Below, in pieces: positions 24,914 through 33,782 of a DNA stretch of 34,723 nucleotides. The stretch covers positions 1-34,723 of the forward strand of contig NZ_JAUSBX010000055.1 of assembly GCF_030651835.1 (NCBI RefSeq), written 5' to 3'. Every line of letters starts with the position of its first letter. Within the stretch, counting starts at the first letter, position 1. Both the position numbers and the translations under genes were made by a program. Below the pieces are notes generated by a model, which saw only the letters and a program-made list of their open reading frames with translations, had not been told where the DNA came from and searched no databases. This DNA comes from Methylicorpusculum sp. Its GTDB lineage: Bacteria; Pseudomonadota; Gammaproteobacteria; Methylococcales; Methylomonadaceae.

Positions 24914-25708
24914 TTAACCGGCTGATTCGCTTCGTGCCCATTGATTCTGCAGACCGGCTATTTGCTCCAGCATCGTTTGATGGTTGAAATAATCAACGGT
25001 AATCGCCGACTGCTGACCCTCATGCAGTAGGCGTAAGGACGGATAAGCCGTTACGCCCATATTCCGTGAAGTATGAATGTCATGCTGTAAAGCCTGCTCA
25101 ATCGCGGGACTACGTAAAGCTCGGCCAAACGCAACCGTATCCAGGCCAACCTCCGCAGCGCATTGTTCAAGCGTGTCAAGCAGCGATGGATTTCGGCAGT
25201 AATTCTCAATTTGAAAAAAATTACCCTATAATTCAATGGCATGCAAAAAAGTCCGGCAGTCATAAAAAATATAACCTATTGAAATTATTTACTTTTTAAA
25301 TCCAAATTGAGAATTGCTAGGATTTCGGGCCTGTTGGTAATAGGCCAACTGAATGGCCCGTAACAGCTGTGTTTCACAGTCAGGGCCTTGTTGCCTCGCG
25401 GCCAATAAGGCCCGGCAGGCCGGATAGGTGGAACGGACCGGCGTGGTCGCTGTCCAGAAGTCAAAATTGAACCGCACGCCGGGCACCGTTGTTTCAATAC
25501 GCCGCCAGGTCTGCTGAAGGGCCTGCTGCATCTCAAGTGGCATCGGTGTGGTGGTGTCCGGTGCCAAACCGCCCAGGACATAATCAAACACTATCCCCGG
25601 CGGCAAATCCCGTTGCAACGCCTGCAAGCTCGAGCTGAACGCATAGCACCAACTGCACATCGGGTCATGGATATAAATTAATCGCGGTTCCGGCATGGCT
25701 TTATTCAT
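24914..25708 (-). pseudogene. DsbA-family (2-hydroxychromene isomerase/FrnE-like) protein gene split by a MITE
   Basis: The N-terminal half (25708 downward) reads YIHDPMCSWCYAFSSSLQAL with the thioredoxin-fold CxxC motif CSWC. It continues to LAYYQQARNPS and then runs into the inserted element, giving a false end. The C-terminal half resumes as NPSLLDTLEQCAAEVGLDTV and SRNMGVTAYPSLRLLHEG (cis-Pro in TAYPS), ending at TAA 24914-24916. Removing the 123-bp element and one copy of the 9-bp duplication leaves an uninterrupted frame of 221 codons including the stop, the family's usual length. Without a signal peptide it is cytoplasmic, acting as a thiol oxidoreductase. The break is probably recent, as no other lesion is seen. 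Confidence 0.9.
25197..25319. mobile_element. 123-bp MITE with 9-bp target duplication
   Basis: The element starts CAGTAATTCTCAATTTG and ends CAAATTGAGAATTGCTA; the ends are inverted repeats matching at 15 of 17 positions, including 13 in a row. It is flanked by GGATTTCGG at 25188-25196 and 25320-25328. It has no coding capacity and is AT-rich. Excision of element plus one duplication restores the host gene exactly, which confirms the borders. Confidence 0.92.
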
Positions 25709-25843
25709 CTTTTATCGTTTACAGGAGAGGGCCTCATTGTAACCAGCGCGATGACTTTACGCCCGGTAAAAAGCCGGAAAAAGCCCGCAAGTTGCGCTAA
25801 GCTAAATCAACCGATGAAGACCTGAACCGTTACACTGAAAGAC

Positions 25844-26494
25844 ATGAATCAAAACATGAGTACGCAACAAGGGAAACTGGCGCGCTGGATTGAGGCGAGG
25901 GGCTTTGGCTTCATTAAACCTGAAACCGGTCAGGGGGAATTGTTTATTCATATCAGGGCCTTTAAAAACCGGGGCCGACAACCTGCGGTTGGCGATGTCA
26001 TTTTCTACCACGTCAGTGTTGATCGTGACGGTAAAACCCGCGCCATCAATGCCCGGATAGCGGGCGTCAAAGAAGACACAATAAGCCCAGACGCTTGGTC
26101 ATTGCTGCCATTAGACACAGACTTACCCACCCCACGTAAAGTCCCTGATAACCAAGCCTCTTCAAACAAGGCCAACCTGCCATTACAACGGCCTCAGGTG
26201 CAACGCCCCCCCAAAAGTTTCAATAGCCAGCCTGTTATCCTCCTGATAGCGGTGACAATTGGCATTGCCGCGTGGATTAAAGTCCAGGGTTTGACTCAAC
26301 AGACAGCGCCTCAAGCCATTACAGCCAGCCTACCGACATTACAGACACGAGCACCTCGGTTTCAATGTCAGGGTAAAGAGTGGTGTTCAGAGATGTCATC
26401 CTGTGAAGAAGCCACTTTCTACTTGGAGAACTGCCCCAACACCAAAATGGATGGAGACAACGATGGCATTCCGTGCGAACGTCAGTGGTGCTGA
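25844..26494 (+). CDS. Cold-shock-like domain protein with membrane helix and excalibur domain
   Basis: 216 residues. Residues about 8-72 form a cold-shock-like OB fold (GKLARWIEARGFGFIKPETG, ELFIHIRAF), which binds single-stranded nucleic acid. A Pro-rich linker and one membrane helix (QPVILLIAVTIGIAAWI) follow. The C-terminus is an excalibur calcium-binding domain (CSEMSSCEEATFYLENCPN, then MDGDNDGIPCE, with the DxDxDG pattern). The same architecture often has DUF1294 in place of excalibur. The ATG is preceded by GAAAG; MSTQQ five codons on is an alternative. Its role at the membrane is unknown. Confidence 0.8.
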   Translation: MNQNMSTQQGKLARWIEARGFGFIKPETGQGELFIHIRAFKNRGRQPAVGDVIFYHVSVDRDGKTRAINARIAGVKEDTISPDAWSLLPLDTDLPTPRKVPDNQASSNKANLPLQRPQVQRPPKSFNSQPVILLIAVTIGIAAWIKVQGLTQQTAPQAITASLPTLQTRAPRFQCQGKEWCSEMSSCEEATFYLENCPNTKMDGDNDGIPCERQWC

Positions 26495-26541
26495 TGAGTG
26501 TCTCTGACCGTGTTAACGCTCTTCCAACCCGAGGAACCACG

Positions 26542-26847
26542 ATGAAACTAACAATTCTGTTAAACCTGCTGTTGTTAGCCACCGCCGCTCACGCCCAAGA
26601 GCCGGCCCAAGCCGATTATTGTCACGATGCCACCATTAACAATGATTGGCGCAAACACATTGCTGCGTATCCGCAGGATCCGATCATTATAAAACTGGCG
26701 GGCCTGCGGGAAGGGTTATGCCTGATGATCGAGCGAGGTCAAATCACCCAAGAGCAGGGCATCAACATCTGGGAAGATGAACGGCAACGCAGCCTGGTCG
26801 ACAGAAACAAAGAACAAGCCCTGCACATGCCCAACTATACCCTGTAG
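26542..26847 (+). CDS. Small periplasmic protein of unknown function
   Basis: 101 residues with a signal peptide (MKLTILLNLLLLATAAHAQE). The mature part is charged and helical, with two Cys (DYCHDAT and EGLCLMIE) that could form a disulfide. GAGGAA lies before the ATG at 26542; the upstream extension in the same frame has no such site. It follows the cold-shock/excalibur gene by 47 bases and probably shares its transcript. No family is recognised. Confidence 0.65.
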   Translation: MKLTILLNLLLLATAAHAQEPAQADYCHDATINNDWRKHIAAYPQDPIIIKLAGLREGLCLMIERGQITQEQGINIWEDERQRSLVDRNKEQALHMPNYTL

Positions 26848-27237
26848 CGCTTAAACTCGATGACGCATTAGGGGCCACACAACAGCAACGCATCGCCAAG
26901 GCATTACACGTTTATCCGCAACGGGTTGGTCCTTTATAGTCTTTATCTCATTATAAAAAACCCTAGAACCACATCCGAAAAGCCAGTGCATCAAGCTAAA
27001 CCTGAACCGGTTGTAGAGCCGTTTACGACGCCGGATATTACAGACACGATTAACGTGAAAAGGGCCTACTTAAACACCGCTTCTTAACCCCAAATCCTGT
27101 TCAGGACGGGCGGGCTATATTCAGTGCGGTGCGGCACAGGTAGCCAAGAAAAATTAACCTCAGCACGTGAAGATTTCTTAATTCGCTGCTATAAATAACG
27201 CGCATCTTCTTTTCATTAATACTCAGGAACCGCCTCT
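26848..27237. other. Intergenic region with short coding relics
   Basis: Directly after the preceding gene a frame reads LKLDDALGATQQQRIAKALH and stops near 26937; a second open piece around 26990-27085 reads KPEPVVEPFTTPDITDTINV, and near 27086-27160 another reads CSGRAGYIQCGAAQVAKKN. They have no starts and no recognisable family, and look like remains of deleted genes. The HU ribosome site AGGAA lies at the right end. Confidence 0.3.
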
Positions 27238-27513
27238 ATGAATAAAGCCGACTTAATCGACGCCATCGCCCAGCACGCCCAATTAACCAAAGCCGATTCA
27301 GGCCGGGCGCTGGACGGTTTGCTCCACACCATCGAAACCGCATTAAAAGCCGGTGATTCAGTCAGCTTGGTCGGTTTTGGCACGTTTGCCGTCAAGGCCC
27401 GCGCCGAGCGCACCGGACGGAATCCCCAAAGCGGAGAAGCCATCACTATTGCGGCTGCCAACATTCCAGGCTTCAAACCCGGAAAAAACCTGAAAGACGC
27501 GGTCAACCCTTAA
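27238..27513 (+). CDS. HU-family nucleoid DNA-binding protein
   Basis: 91 residues, normal length. The N-terminal helices ([20 protein letters not shown]), the beta arm core ([19 protein letters not shown]) and the C-terminal [12 protein letters not shown] are typical of bacterial HU. The tip of the DNA-intercalating arm appears as RNPQSGE. It bends and compacts DNA and can assist integrases, which makes its place in a mobile region sensible. AGGAA precedes the ATG. It stands alone with a hairpin after the stop. Confidence 0.93.
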   Translation: MNKADLIDAIAQHAQLTKADSGRALDGLLHTIETALKAGDSVSLVGFGTFAVKARAERTGRNPQSGEAITIAAANIPGFKPGKNLKDAVNP

Positions 27514-27519
27514 GCGCTG

Positions 27520-27542
27520 CGGGGCTGATGCCATCGGCCCCG
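27520..27542 (+). terminator. Hairpin after the HU gene, likely terminator
   Basis: CGGGGCTGAT and ATCGGCCCCG pair over 10 positions (one G-U) around a 3-base loop, 7 bases after the stop. The following T content (TATTTGTCTCGTGTTTT) is only moderate, so efficiency is uncertain. Confidence 0.6.
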
Positions 27543-27717
27543 GTATTTGTCTCGTGTTTTCGCGGCTTTTAGAGCCTGCGCCTCCTGCATTTAACACGCC
27601 TTGCCTTTCTAATACACCTGGCAAACCCTCACTCGATAAAACCCTGGCCCCTGAAAACAGGATTTTGAGTCCGCCTCGGTAAATGACATTGAGACACCAA
27701 GTTGTTTTATTTAGTAT

Positions 27718-28059
27718 CTAACTGTTGTGTATTAATGGGTCAAGTTTCTCCTTTGTGTTTTTAGGCGGATTGATCCAAACGCCGTTAGGCAAGCTGGGTG
27801 GCAAAGGGCACTTTCCTTTGAATCGATTTGGCTTGGTAAGGAAAGCCGTCTCCAGGGTTTTGGCGCGGGCTTGGTATACCGTAGCCGCTTGGTCGAAATG
27901 GACGGTGGCCGGGGTCATATAACCGATGCCCGAGTGGCAATGGGATTGGGTGTACCACAGGAAAAGGCGTTGGTAATGACTGTGGGCATCTTCAAGGCAC
28001 CCGAAGCGGACGGGGAAATCAGGCCGATATTGATGGCGAGCGAACCACGGATAAGGCGA
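27718..28059 (-). pseudogene. C-terminal relic of an IS3-family transposase (OrfB)
   Basis: An open minus-strand stretch reads YRPDFPVRFGCLEDAHSHYQ, then LWYTQSHCHSGIGYMTPATV and GVWINPPKNTKEK, ending at TAG 27718-27720. These are the C-terminal part of the DDE integrase domain of IS3/IS51-like OrfB; the HSGIGYMTP segment surrounds the usual helix after the catalytic Glu. The first two thirds of OrfB and OrfA are absent, as is a start codon. A dead insertion-sequence fragment. Confidence 0.8.
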
Positions 28060-28513
28060 CTATGAGTTACCATAAATTCAGACAATTAAATCAGAAAAAG
28101 AAAAGTCAAACACACGTTAGCGTGTTTGCTAAAGCCGATATTTTGCTCGTTTTTGTTTGCTAGATCCGACATTGAAAGGGTGATTTTTTATTTAAAAAAA
28201 CAAAAAATATCGATTTTACGATCGCACTTATGGCTTAATCCAAGACTTCCAAGCAGGCACCTAAAGCAACTTTTCGCATATTTTATCAATTTGTGGGAGT
28301 GGGTGTTAATGGCCAATTAAACTGAGCCAAATTGGGCATTTAGTTTTGGCAATATCTATTGTATCGGACCCAACGCGCGAGTCCACACGATGACTTAATT
28401 GCCCGAACCACTTTAGCAATGCGCAGCGGCTCGTGCTATGAGTTAGTGATAAGTTACCAAATAGCTCAATCAGCTGATAATATTATTTGGAAAACTCAGG
28501 ACCTATATACAAA
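28060..28513. other. AT-rich intergenic region
   Basis: A small hairpin AAACAC/GTGTTT lies near 28108-28128. A 64-codon plus frame from 28126 has no ribosome site or recognisable family and is not called. This region and the following 3.5 kb are visibly richer in A+T than the flanks. Confidence 0.3.
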
Positions 28514-29779
28514 ATGATACCTATAAACAATCTTCTTGAATTGTTAGCAAAAACGTGTGAAAACGGAGGGGGAACGACAACGACCTGGACTCCTCCACAG
28601 AGCGAGTCCCGTAAAATAATAATCAATGAATTTGTCAAGCAAACTCAGGAATCTTTAGATGTTTATAGGGATGCTGAGCCGGAATTTAAATTGGCGATTG
28701 TAAGTTTTCTAAAAAAAATTAGTGAGGGAACGGCGATCGCCAACACGAATACCGACAACACCCATGTTAAAAACAAAACCTTAAATCAAAATAAACTCTT
28801 TTGGGGGCGAGTTCCTATAATCCGATTATTTGTTGCTGAAATTGATCCGATAATCCAATGCCTTTATCCGGAAGGACGCGATGGCTATTTTATCCTGTTA
28901 GGTGTGGCTTTGTGGCCATTAAAAAAACAATTGTTAGAGTCAAAAACTTTATTAAATGACAAAATTAAAATGTTAGGCCGACAATTGGATCGTGAGGAAG
29001 AACTGCTAACTCAGCTGCTGAATGGAGATCCCAGCAGTGCGAAAGGGATGGAAATTTCTAAAACGTGTGAGACACTCAGTCTTTTATTACGTGTTTTAAA
29101 GCTCATTAATCAGTTTGTCCCGACTGAACCTGAAATACAATTTTGTTTATTTTGTTTTCGTCGCGCACCCGAAAATTCAAAATTCTGTCCAATTCACAAT
29201 TCATCAAAAAACAATACAGAATATCTGCGCGCAAAACGGGTTAGCCAGGCAATTCCTGATTTCCAAAAAAGAATGCGGGCCTATGCAGCCCTCCGCAATC
29301 AGGAGGGGGTTATCCAGGATGATTTAACTGTCAGTGAATTTGAGAGGAATTCCAACAAAATTGTTTTTCGCCCTACTCTTCAAAATTTTTTCACTCAAAC
29401 AGTCACGGATTGGAATTCAGTTCGTAACATTTGGATAAGCCTAATTGAAACGCAACTGCCCTATGTCACCCGTTTATTGAAACAAAATTCGTATCATGAC
29501 GAGTTGGGTTGGGCTGGCTTTGTGCAGCATATTTACGCGAGTCTTAATGACAGCATTGAAACCACCTCCCACCCCTATTGTGTCTTTCGGTATTTGGAAA
29601 ACGCTGAAAATTGGCTAATGCACGATGACAAATTTCGTGACCAGCGTAAAACAGACAAAGAATCAATAATCATCAGAATGGCGGAGGATGGAATTAAGCA
29701 ATCGGAAATTGCCAAAAAACTTGCGGTCAGTCCGGCATATGTTAGTCAGACATTGAAAAAAAGATATCGGGGTCACTAG
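28514..29779 (+). CDS. Unrecognised protein with zinc-type Cys/His motif and C-terminal helix-turn-helix
   Basis: About 421 residues from ATG 28514; an in-frame TTG at 28487 would add nine, and neither has an ideal ribosome site. I do not recognise the family. Visible parts: a helical N-terminal half with IAEID-like hydrophobic segments (FWGRVPIIRLFVAEIDPIIQ); near residues 210-230 CLFCFRRAPENSKFCPIH, a C-x2-C...C-x2-H arrangement that may bind zinc; and at the C-terminus ESIIIRMAEDGIKQSEIAKK with LAVSPAYVSQTLKKR, a clear helix-turn-helix. No signal or membrane helix. It lies alone upstream of the IS3 relic and the replication module on the same strand. A DNA-binding regulator or replication/partition factor of the element is plausible. 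Confidence 0.75.
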   Translation: MIPINNLLELLAKTCENGGGTTTTWTPPQSESRKIIINEFVKQTQESLDVYRDAEPEFKLAIVSFLKKISEGTAIANTNTDNTHVKNKTLNQNKLFWGRVPIIRLFVAEIDPIIQCLYPEGRDGYFILLGVALWPLKKQLLESKTLLNDKIKMLGRQLDREEELLTQLLNGDPSSAKGMEISKTCETLSLLLRVLKLINQFVPTEPEIQFCLFCFRRAPENSKFCPIHNSSKNNTEYLRAKRVSQAIPDFQKRMRAYAALRNQEGVIQDDLTVSEFERNSNKIVFRPTLQNFFTQTVTDWNSVRNIWISLIETQLPYVTRLLKQNSYHDELGWAGFVQHIYASLNDSIETTSHPYCVFRYLENAENWLMHDDKFRDQRKTDKESIIIRMAEDGIKQSEIAKKLAVSPAYVSQTLKKRYRGH

Positions 29780-29848
29780 CGCGCTAAGGCAATAGGATTA
29801 GCCTTACAGTGGACCCATTGTCCATACAAATTTAATATAGGGACCTGT

Positions 29849-30250
29849 TCACACTCCATCTGAATGGCGCTGTCCTAGTTGTTCTGCGGGTACCGATGTG
29901 TCCTTTGTACTGCTAAATTTATCGACAATCATGGCACCGCCGCCTGTAGCCGTTTGATACACGTCATCCGGTGTTTTATAACCCAACGATGATACCGTCG
30001 TTCCTGGTAGTAAGACCGTTAAAACCTATCAGCAAGGCCTGCATGCTGTTGTTGTGTTGCTTCAAATAGATTTGTTCATATTTCACCGTCCGCCACAGTC
30101 GCTCGACAAAGATGTTGTCCAGTGCGCGACCTCGTTCTTGATCAATGCGGCAGCCGAATGTAGGTGATGTCGGTTCTGCATACTCATTCCCGCCGGCTCG
30201 ACTACCACCCGCAAGTGCACGGCGTCATGCCGTCCGCAGCCATCTCCAGT
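29849..30250 (-). pseudogene. Internally deleted and frameshifted IS3-family transposase
   Basis: Minus-strand pieces are recognisable in order: TDITYIRLPH (30174-30145), the start of the DDE domain; then, joined near 30140, ERGRALDNIFVERLWRTVKY with the catalytic Glu region; and after a frameshift near 29985, GYKTPDDVYQTATGGGAMIV to TGA 29849-29851. The segment between the first and second Asp regions is deleted. No inverted repeat ends are clear. It is a different IS3 type from the relic at 27718-28059, as the C-terminal motifs differ. Confidence 0.75.
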
Positions 30251-30408
30251 GGGCAGAACTAACTTCTTCAGCTCCTACCAATAATTCGTCTTAACACAAT
30301 TGCTCAATTCATTAATTATTAACTTAGTTTCCAATTTTACCTAAGGGAAAAAGCTGGGGACACCGTCTTTAATATGAATCGTATTCACTGACAAAATTTG
30401 GATGAGCT

Positions 30409-30600
30409 ATGAACCAAAAATCAAACGAGGACCCGCTGTTGACCCGTCGCGAGGCGGCTAAATACTTAGGTATTGCTGAAAAAACACTGGCAACCTGGGC
30501 AAGCACCGGTCGACAAAATTTGTCGATGATCAGAATGGGGTCTTGCGTCCGCTATCGAAAATCGGATCTCGATCAATTCATAACTCAGAATAAAGTTTAA
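30409..30600 (+). CDS. Helix-turn-helix protein (excisionase/AlpA-like)
   Basis: 63 residues with a MerR-type HTH_17 fold: LLTRREAAKYLGIAEKTLAT, then a wing with MIRMGSCVRYRKSDLDQFI. Such proteins act as excisionases or as regulators of adjacent phage genes. It starts the four-gene plus-strand replication module, 14 bases before the next ATG. Because an integrase lies 9 kb away, it could be either the directionality factor or a repressor/activator of the module. Confidence 0.85.
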   Translation: MNQKSNEDPLLTRREAAKYLGIAEKTLATWASTGRQNLSMIRMGSCVRYRKSDLDQFITQNKV

Positions 30601-30614
30601 GAGGGGGCTTGACG

Positions 30615-31403
30615 ATGAAATCACAAAATTATTTTGCGAAAGTACCCATCGAAGTTTTAAGAGATAACAGAATTAGCAAAACAGAATTGCGCGTACTGTG
30701 CGCAATTTTGTCATTTATGCCCGGCGATAAGAGCAAATGTTGGCCAAAACGCTCAACAATTGCTGAACGGTGCGGAATCGCGACTAATAAAATCTCTACC
30801 GCCACCAGTCGTCTAGCCGAGCTCGGTTGGATTAGGAAAACCGGGGACGGAGGGAAATCCTGTTCAAGTCTCTATGAATTCACTTTTCCGCTCGAATTTT
30901 CTGAATCAGTAACGGATACGGATCTGGAAACCCTTACTGATTCAGTGACACCCCCCCTCATCAATTCGGTAATACGCAAAAAAGAGATAAAAGAAATTAA
31001 AAAAAAGAGGGGTATTGATGAATCCGGATTTGACCAATTTTGGGATATTTATCCAAACCAATCTAATCGCTATGACGCTGAAATAGCCTGGGCATGTTTA
31101 AACCCCGAGGCCGGCCTTCAGGAGCAAATATTAACAGCAGTACGGGAAGCAAAACAATCAAATTCTCAATGGGCGCGGGAAAACGGTCGATTCATTCCGA
31201 ACCCAGGGCGCTATCTAAGGGAAAGGCGATGGGAGGATCAATTCAATAAGTCGAAAAATGAATTAAATCATAACGTTGAGGCATTTTATGGAACAGCTAA
31301 CACACGAAAAACTGGTCAAAATCACAGTGCAGTCATTGCCCGTGAAATCGACGAGATCCTCGCAAGAGCCCGTCGAAATAATAGACATTTGCATGATTTT
31401 TAA
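30615..31403 (+). CDS. Phage-type replication initiator-like protein (HTH_36 N-terminus)
   Basis: 262 residues. The N-terminal winged HTH (VLCAILSFMPGDKSKCWPKR, STIAERCGIATNKISTATSR) is of the kind found in phage O-like and plasmid replication proteins. A Lys-rich linker (KKEIKEIKKKRG) leads to a C-terminal segment FDQFWDIYPNQSNRYDAEIA, with the WxxYP signature common in phage replisome organisers. GAGGGGG lies 7 bases before ATG 30615 but 1 base before the alternative TTG 30609. It precedes a P-like loader and dnaB in the classical O-P-helicase order. It probably binds an origin within or next to the module, by analogy. Confidence 0.8.
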   Translation: MKSQNYFAKVPIEVLRDNRISKTELRVLCAILSFMPGDKSKCWPKRSTIAERCGIATNKISTATSRLAELGWIRKTGDGGKSCSSLYEFTFPLEFSESVTDTDLETLTDSVTPPLINSVIRKKEIKEIKKKRGIDESGFDQFWDIYPNQSNRYDAEIAWACLNPEAGLQEQILTAVREAKQSNSQWARENGRFIPNPGRYLRERRWEDQFNKSKNELNHNVEAFYGTANTRKTGQNHSAVIAREIDEILARARRNNRHLHDF

Positions 31404-31713
31404 AATATTGGAGGGGATTTTTACAAAAAAATGGGCCGATCAATTTGTGCCTGGGCAGGTCGAGACGGCTATGAATCAATGGGCCATAGGCTTGGCGGGC
31501 CTTAATCAAGACCAAATTCAGCACGCAATCGATCAGTGCCGAATGAGCTTAGATTGGCCGCCATCCATTGCGAAATTTCGGGCTCTAGCGACAGAAAAGA
31601 CAGAGAGCGTGGGTCCGGCTTACCAACAATATACGCCGACATTAACATCGCCTATTAACGCCGAAAACGTGAGATCAGCGCTACAAAAAATCAAATCAAC
31701 ATTAAAACGTTAA
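31288..31713 (+). CDS. Replication protein P-like helicase loader
   Basis: The C-terminal part (FKILEGIFTKKWADQFVPGQ, then QWAIGLAGLNQDQIQHAIDQ and LDWPPSIAKFRAL) resembles the lambda P family, which delivers DnaB to the origin. With ATG 31288 (GAGG 6 bases upstream) it has 141 residues and overlaps the upstream gene by 116 bases in another frame. An alternative ATG at 31393 leaves 106 residues starting at the conserved region and overlaps by only 11 bases, but has no ribosome site. It ends 18 bases before dnaB, so the two are expected to act together. Confidence 0.75.
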   Translation: MEQLTHEKLVKITVQSLPVKSTRSSQEPVEIIDICMIFKILEGIFTKKWADQFVPGQVETAMNQWAIGLAGLNQDQIQHAIDQCRMSLDWPPSIAKFRALATEKTESVGPAYQQYTPTLTSPINAENVRSALQKIKSTLKR

Positions 31714-31731
31714 TGGAAAGAGGTCATTTAG

Positions 31732-33117
31732 ATGCATCATCAAAATTATGAAATAGATTCGGTCAACGACCCAATGAGATCCTCGCCGCATTCTATACAA
31801 GCCGAACAATCGGTGCTGGGCGGCCTGATGCTCGATAATCAGACCTGGGACGCCATTGCTGACAAAGTGGTTGAACGCGATTTTTATCGCAAGGACCATC
31901 GCCTGATTTTTAAGACGATCGAGCGGCTTGCTGAAAAACAGGAGCCTTTTGATCTCATCACGCTATCCGAATCCCTGTCAGCGATTGGCGAGTTAACGAC
32001 GGTCGGCGGACTGGCTTATCTGGCTACGTTGGCTAAAGACACGCCCAGTGCTGCTAATATTGCTTATTATGCCAAAATTGTCAGGGACAAAGCGGTACTC
32101 CGGCAGTTGATTCATGTCGGGACCGATATTTCCAATTCCGCTTTTAATACGGAAGGCCGAGATACGGCTGAATTATTGGAGAATGCCGAACGGCAGGTGT
32201 TTCAGATTGCCGAGCAGCGGCAGCGCGGACAAGGAGGTTTTACTTCAGTTAAGTCATTACTGGCGCAAGCGGTCGATAAAATTGAATTTAATTTTGAAAA
32301 TGGCGGTTCAATAACCGGTACCAGCACCGGCTTTAGCGATTTAGATGACATTACGTCAGGCCTGCAGCCCTCCGATCTGATTATCGTAGCCGGACGGCCG
32401 TCGATGGGGAAAACCACCATTGCCATGAACATGGCTGAAAACGTTGCGATTAAAGGGCAAAAACCGGTCGCCGTGTTCAGTATGGAAATGCCGGGTGACT
32501 CCTTGGCCATGCGGATGATGTCGTCGTTAGGCCGTATTGATCAGCATAAGGTCAGAACAGGTAAACTGGATGATGATGAATGGCCCCGTCTGACCTCGGC
32601 GATTAGTATGCTGGCGGAAACCAAATTGTTTATCGATGATACGCCCGCACTGACGCCAACCGAAGTCCGGTCAAGAGCCCGGCGCCTGATGCGTGAACAC
32701 GGCCAGTTGGGTCTTATCGTGCTGGATTATTTGCAATTGATGCAATCGCCTGCCAGCGGTGAAAACCGCGTGCAACAAATTTCCGATATATCGCGAAGCC
32801 TCAAGGCCCTGGCCAAGGAACTGAACGTGCCGGTCATTGCCCTATCACAGCTGAATCGGAATCTCGAACAACGGCCCAACAAGCGGCCGGTCATGTCGGA
32901 TCTTCGAGAATCGGGCGGTATCGAGCAGGATGCCGACGTCATTGTTTTCGTGTACCGGGATGAAGTCTACAACCCTGACTCACCTGATAAAGGCGTTGCC
33001 GAGATTATTATCGGCAAACAAAGAAACGGTCCGATTGGGACGGTTCGATTGTATTTTTGCGGGCAACATACCCGATTCGACAATATTTCAAATTTACAGC
33101 CCCATGATTACGAATAA
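31732..33117 (+). CDS. dnaB: Replicative DNA helicase DnaB (element-borne)
   Basis: 461 residues, full DnaB length. The N-terminal primase-interacting domain starts with SPHSIQAEQSVLGGLMLDNQ. The RecA-like domain has Walker A GRPSMGKTT (near 223-231), Walker B-like LIVLDYLQLM, and the SQLNRNLEQRPNKRPVMSDL segment with the arginine finger region and RESGGIEQDADVIVF. It unwinds DNA 5' to 3' as a hexamer at the replication fork. AGAGG precedes the ATG. Its position behind P-like and O-like genes shows it belongs to the mobile element and not to the chromosome's own locus, which is normally beside rplI. Confidence 0.95.
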   Translation: MHHQNYEIDSVNDPMRSSPHSIQAEQSVLGGLMLDNQTWDAIADKVVERDFYRKDHRLIFKTIERLAEKQEPFDLITLSESLSAIGELTTVGGLAYLATLAKDTPSAANIAYYAKIVRDKAVLRQLIHVGTDISNSAFNTEGRDTAELLENAERQVFQIAEQRQRGQGGFTSVKSLLAQAVDKIEFNFENGGSITGTSTGFSDLDDITSGLQPSDLIIVAGRPSMGKTTIAMNMAENVAIKGQKPVAVFSMEMPGDSLAMRMMSSLGRIDQHKVRTGKLDDDEWPRLTSAISMLAETKLFIDDTPALTPTEVRSRARRLMREHGQLGLIVLDYLQLMQSPASGENRVQQISDISRSLKALAKELNVPVIALSQLNRNLEQRPNKRPVMSDLRESGGIEQDADVIVFVYRDEVYNPDSPDKGVAEIIIGKQRNGPIGTVRLYFCGQHTRFDNISNLQPHDYE

Positions 33118-33299
33118 AGGTCCACTTGTGATTGTTGAGCGAATCGCATGAGTAACCCTCGGTGTCAGGGGAGATGTTTCAGTTGATATTGGCACTGGTG
33201 ACGGACGGGTTCGGGTAAAAACAGTGCTGGATAGTAACTTTTGCCAATCCGGGGCATCGGCGTCTGTGAGTGCTTTAGCGACGTGAACATGGCTGAATT

Positions 33300-33782
33300 G
33301 TGAGCTGGACGGCATGTAGGCGCGGGCTTAACAAATCGGCATTGAACTCATCGCCTTCATCCAGGGCTTGGGCTTTCAGCACTCATAACAAGGGTTCATC
33401 CTGCGGGGTGCGCAATTCAGCGAGTAAAGGGAGTTCCCAATCGTCATTGCCGCTAAGTGGCTGCTGTGTAGGTTGACAGGGCAATTCGAAAATTTGCAGC
33501 AGTTGGCGGATTAACGCACTGACTTTGGCAACACGTTCACTGGTTGGATGTGGGCGTTGCAGGCTGTCGAGATGGTTGAGTACTTCGCGCAGGATGCTGT
33601 TTAGCGGGCATAGGGCGGACGATAGTCAGGTTCTATATGATTGTGCGCGGGCGGGTTTCTCGGGCTTGGGTTTTCTGTTCGGCCCAGGTTTCTATGACAC
33701 CCCGAACATCGCCGGAAAAGATTTTCGACAGGTCATGCTGGCTGTAAAACTCGTTTTCGTTGCTGATGCCGAACCAGTTCAT
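33300..33782 (-). pseudogene. Degraded N-terminus of an Eco57I-like restriction-methylase
   Basis: The frame starts MNWFGISNENEFYSQHDLSK, typical of large class I DNA methyltransferase/restriction proteins (Eco57I type). It shifts frame near 33635 (EPDYRPPYAR) and again near 33600 (LNSILREVLNHLDSLQRPHP), then continues through WELPLLAELRTPQDEPLL to a TGA (33383-33385) where Trp is expected before VLKAQALDEGDEF. The remainder of a usually 1000-residue protein is missing. Two shifts, one nonsense and a large deletion make it clearly dead. From 33118 to 33300 no gene is called. Confidence 0.75.

Noticed and set aside
28126-28320. 64-codon plus-strand open frame
   Set aside because: It has no ribosome site and its composition simply follows the AT-rich DNA.
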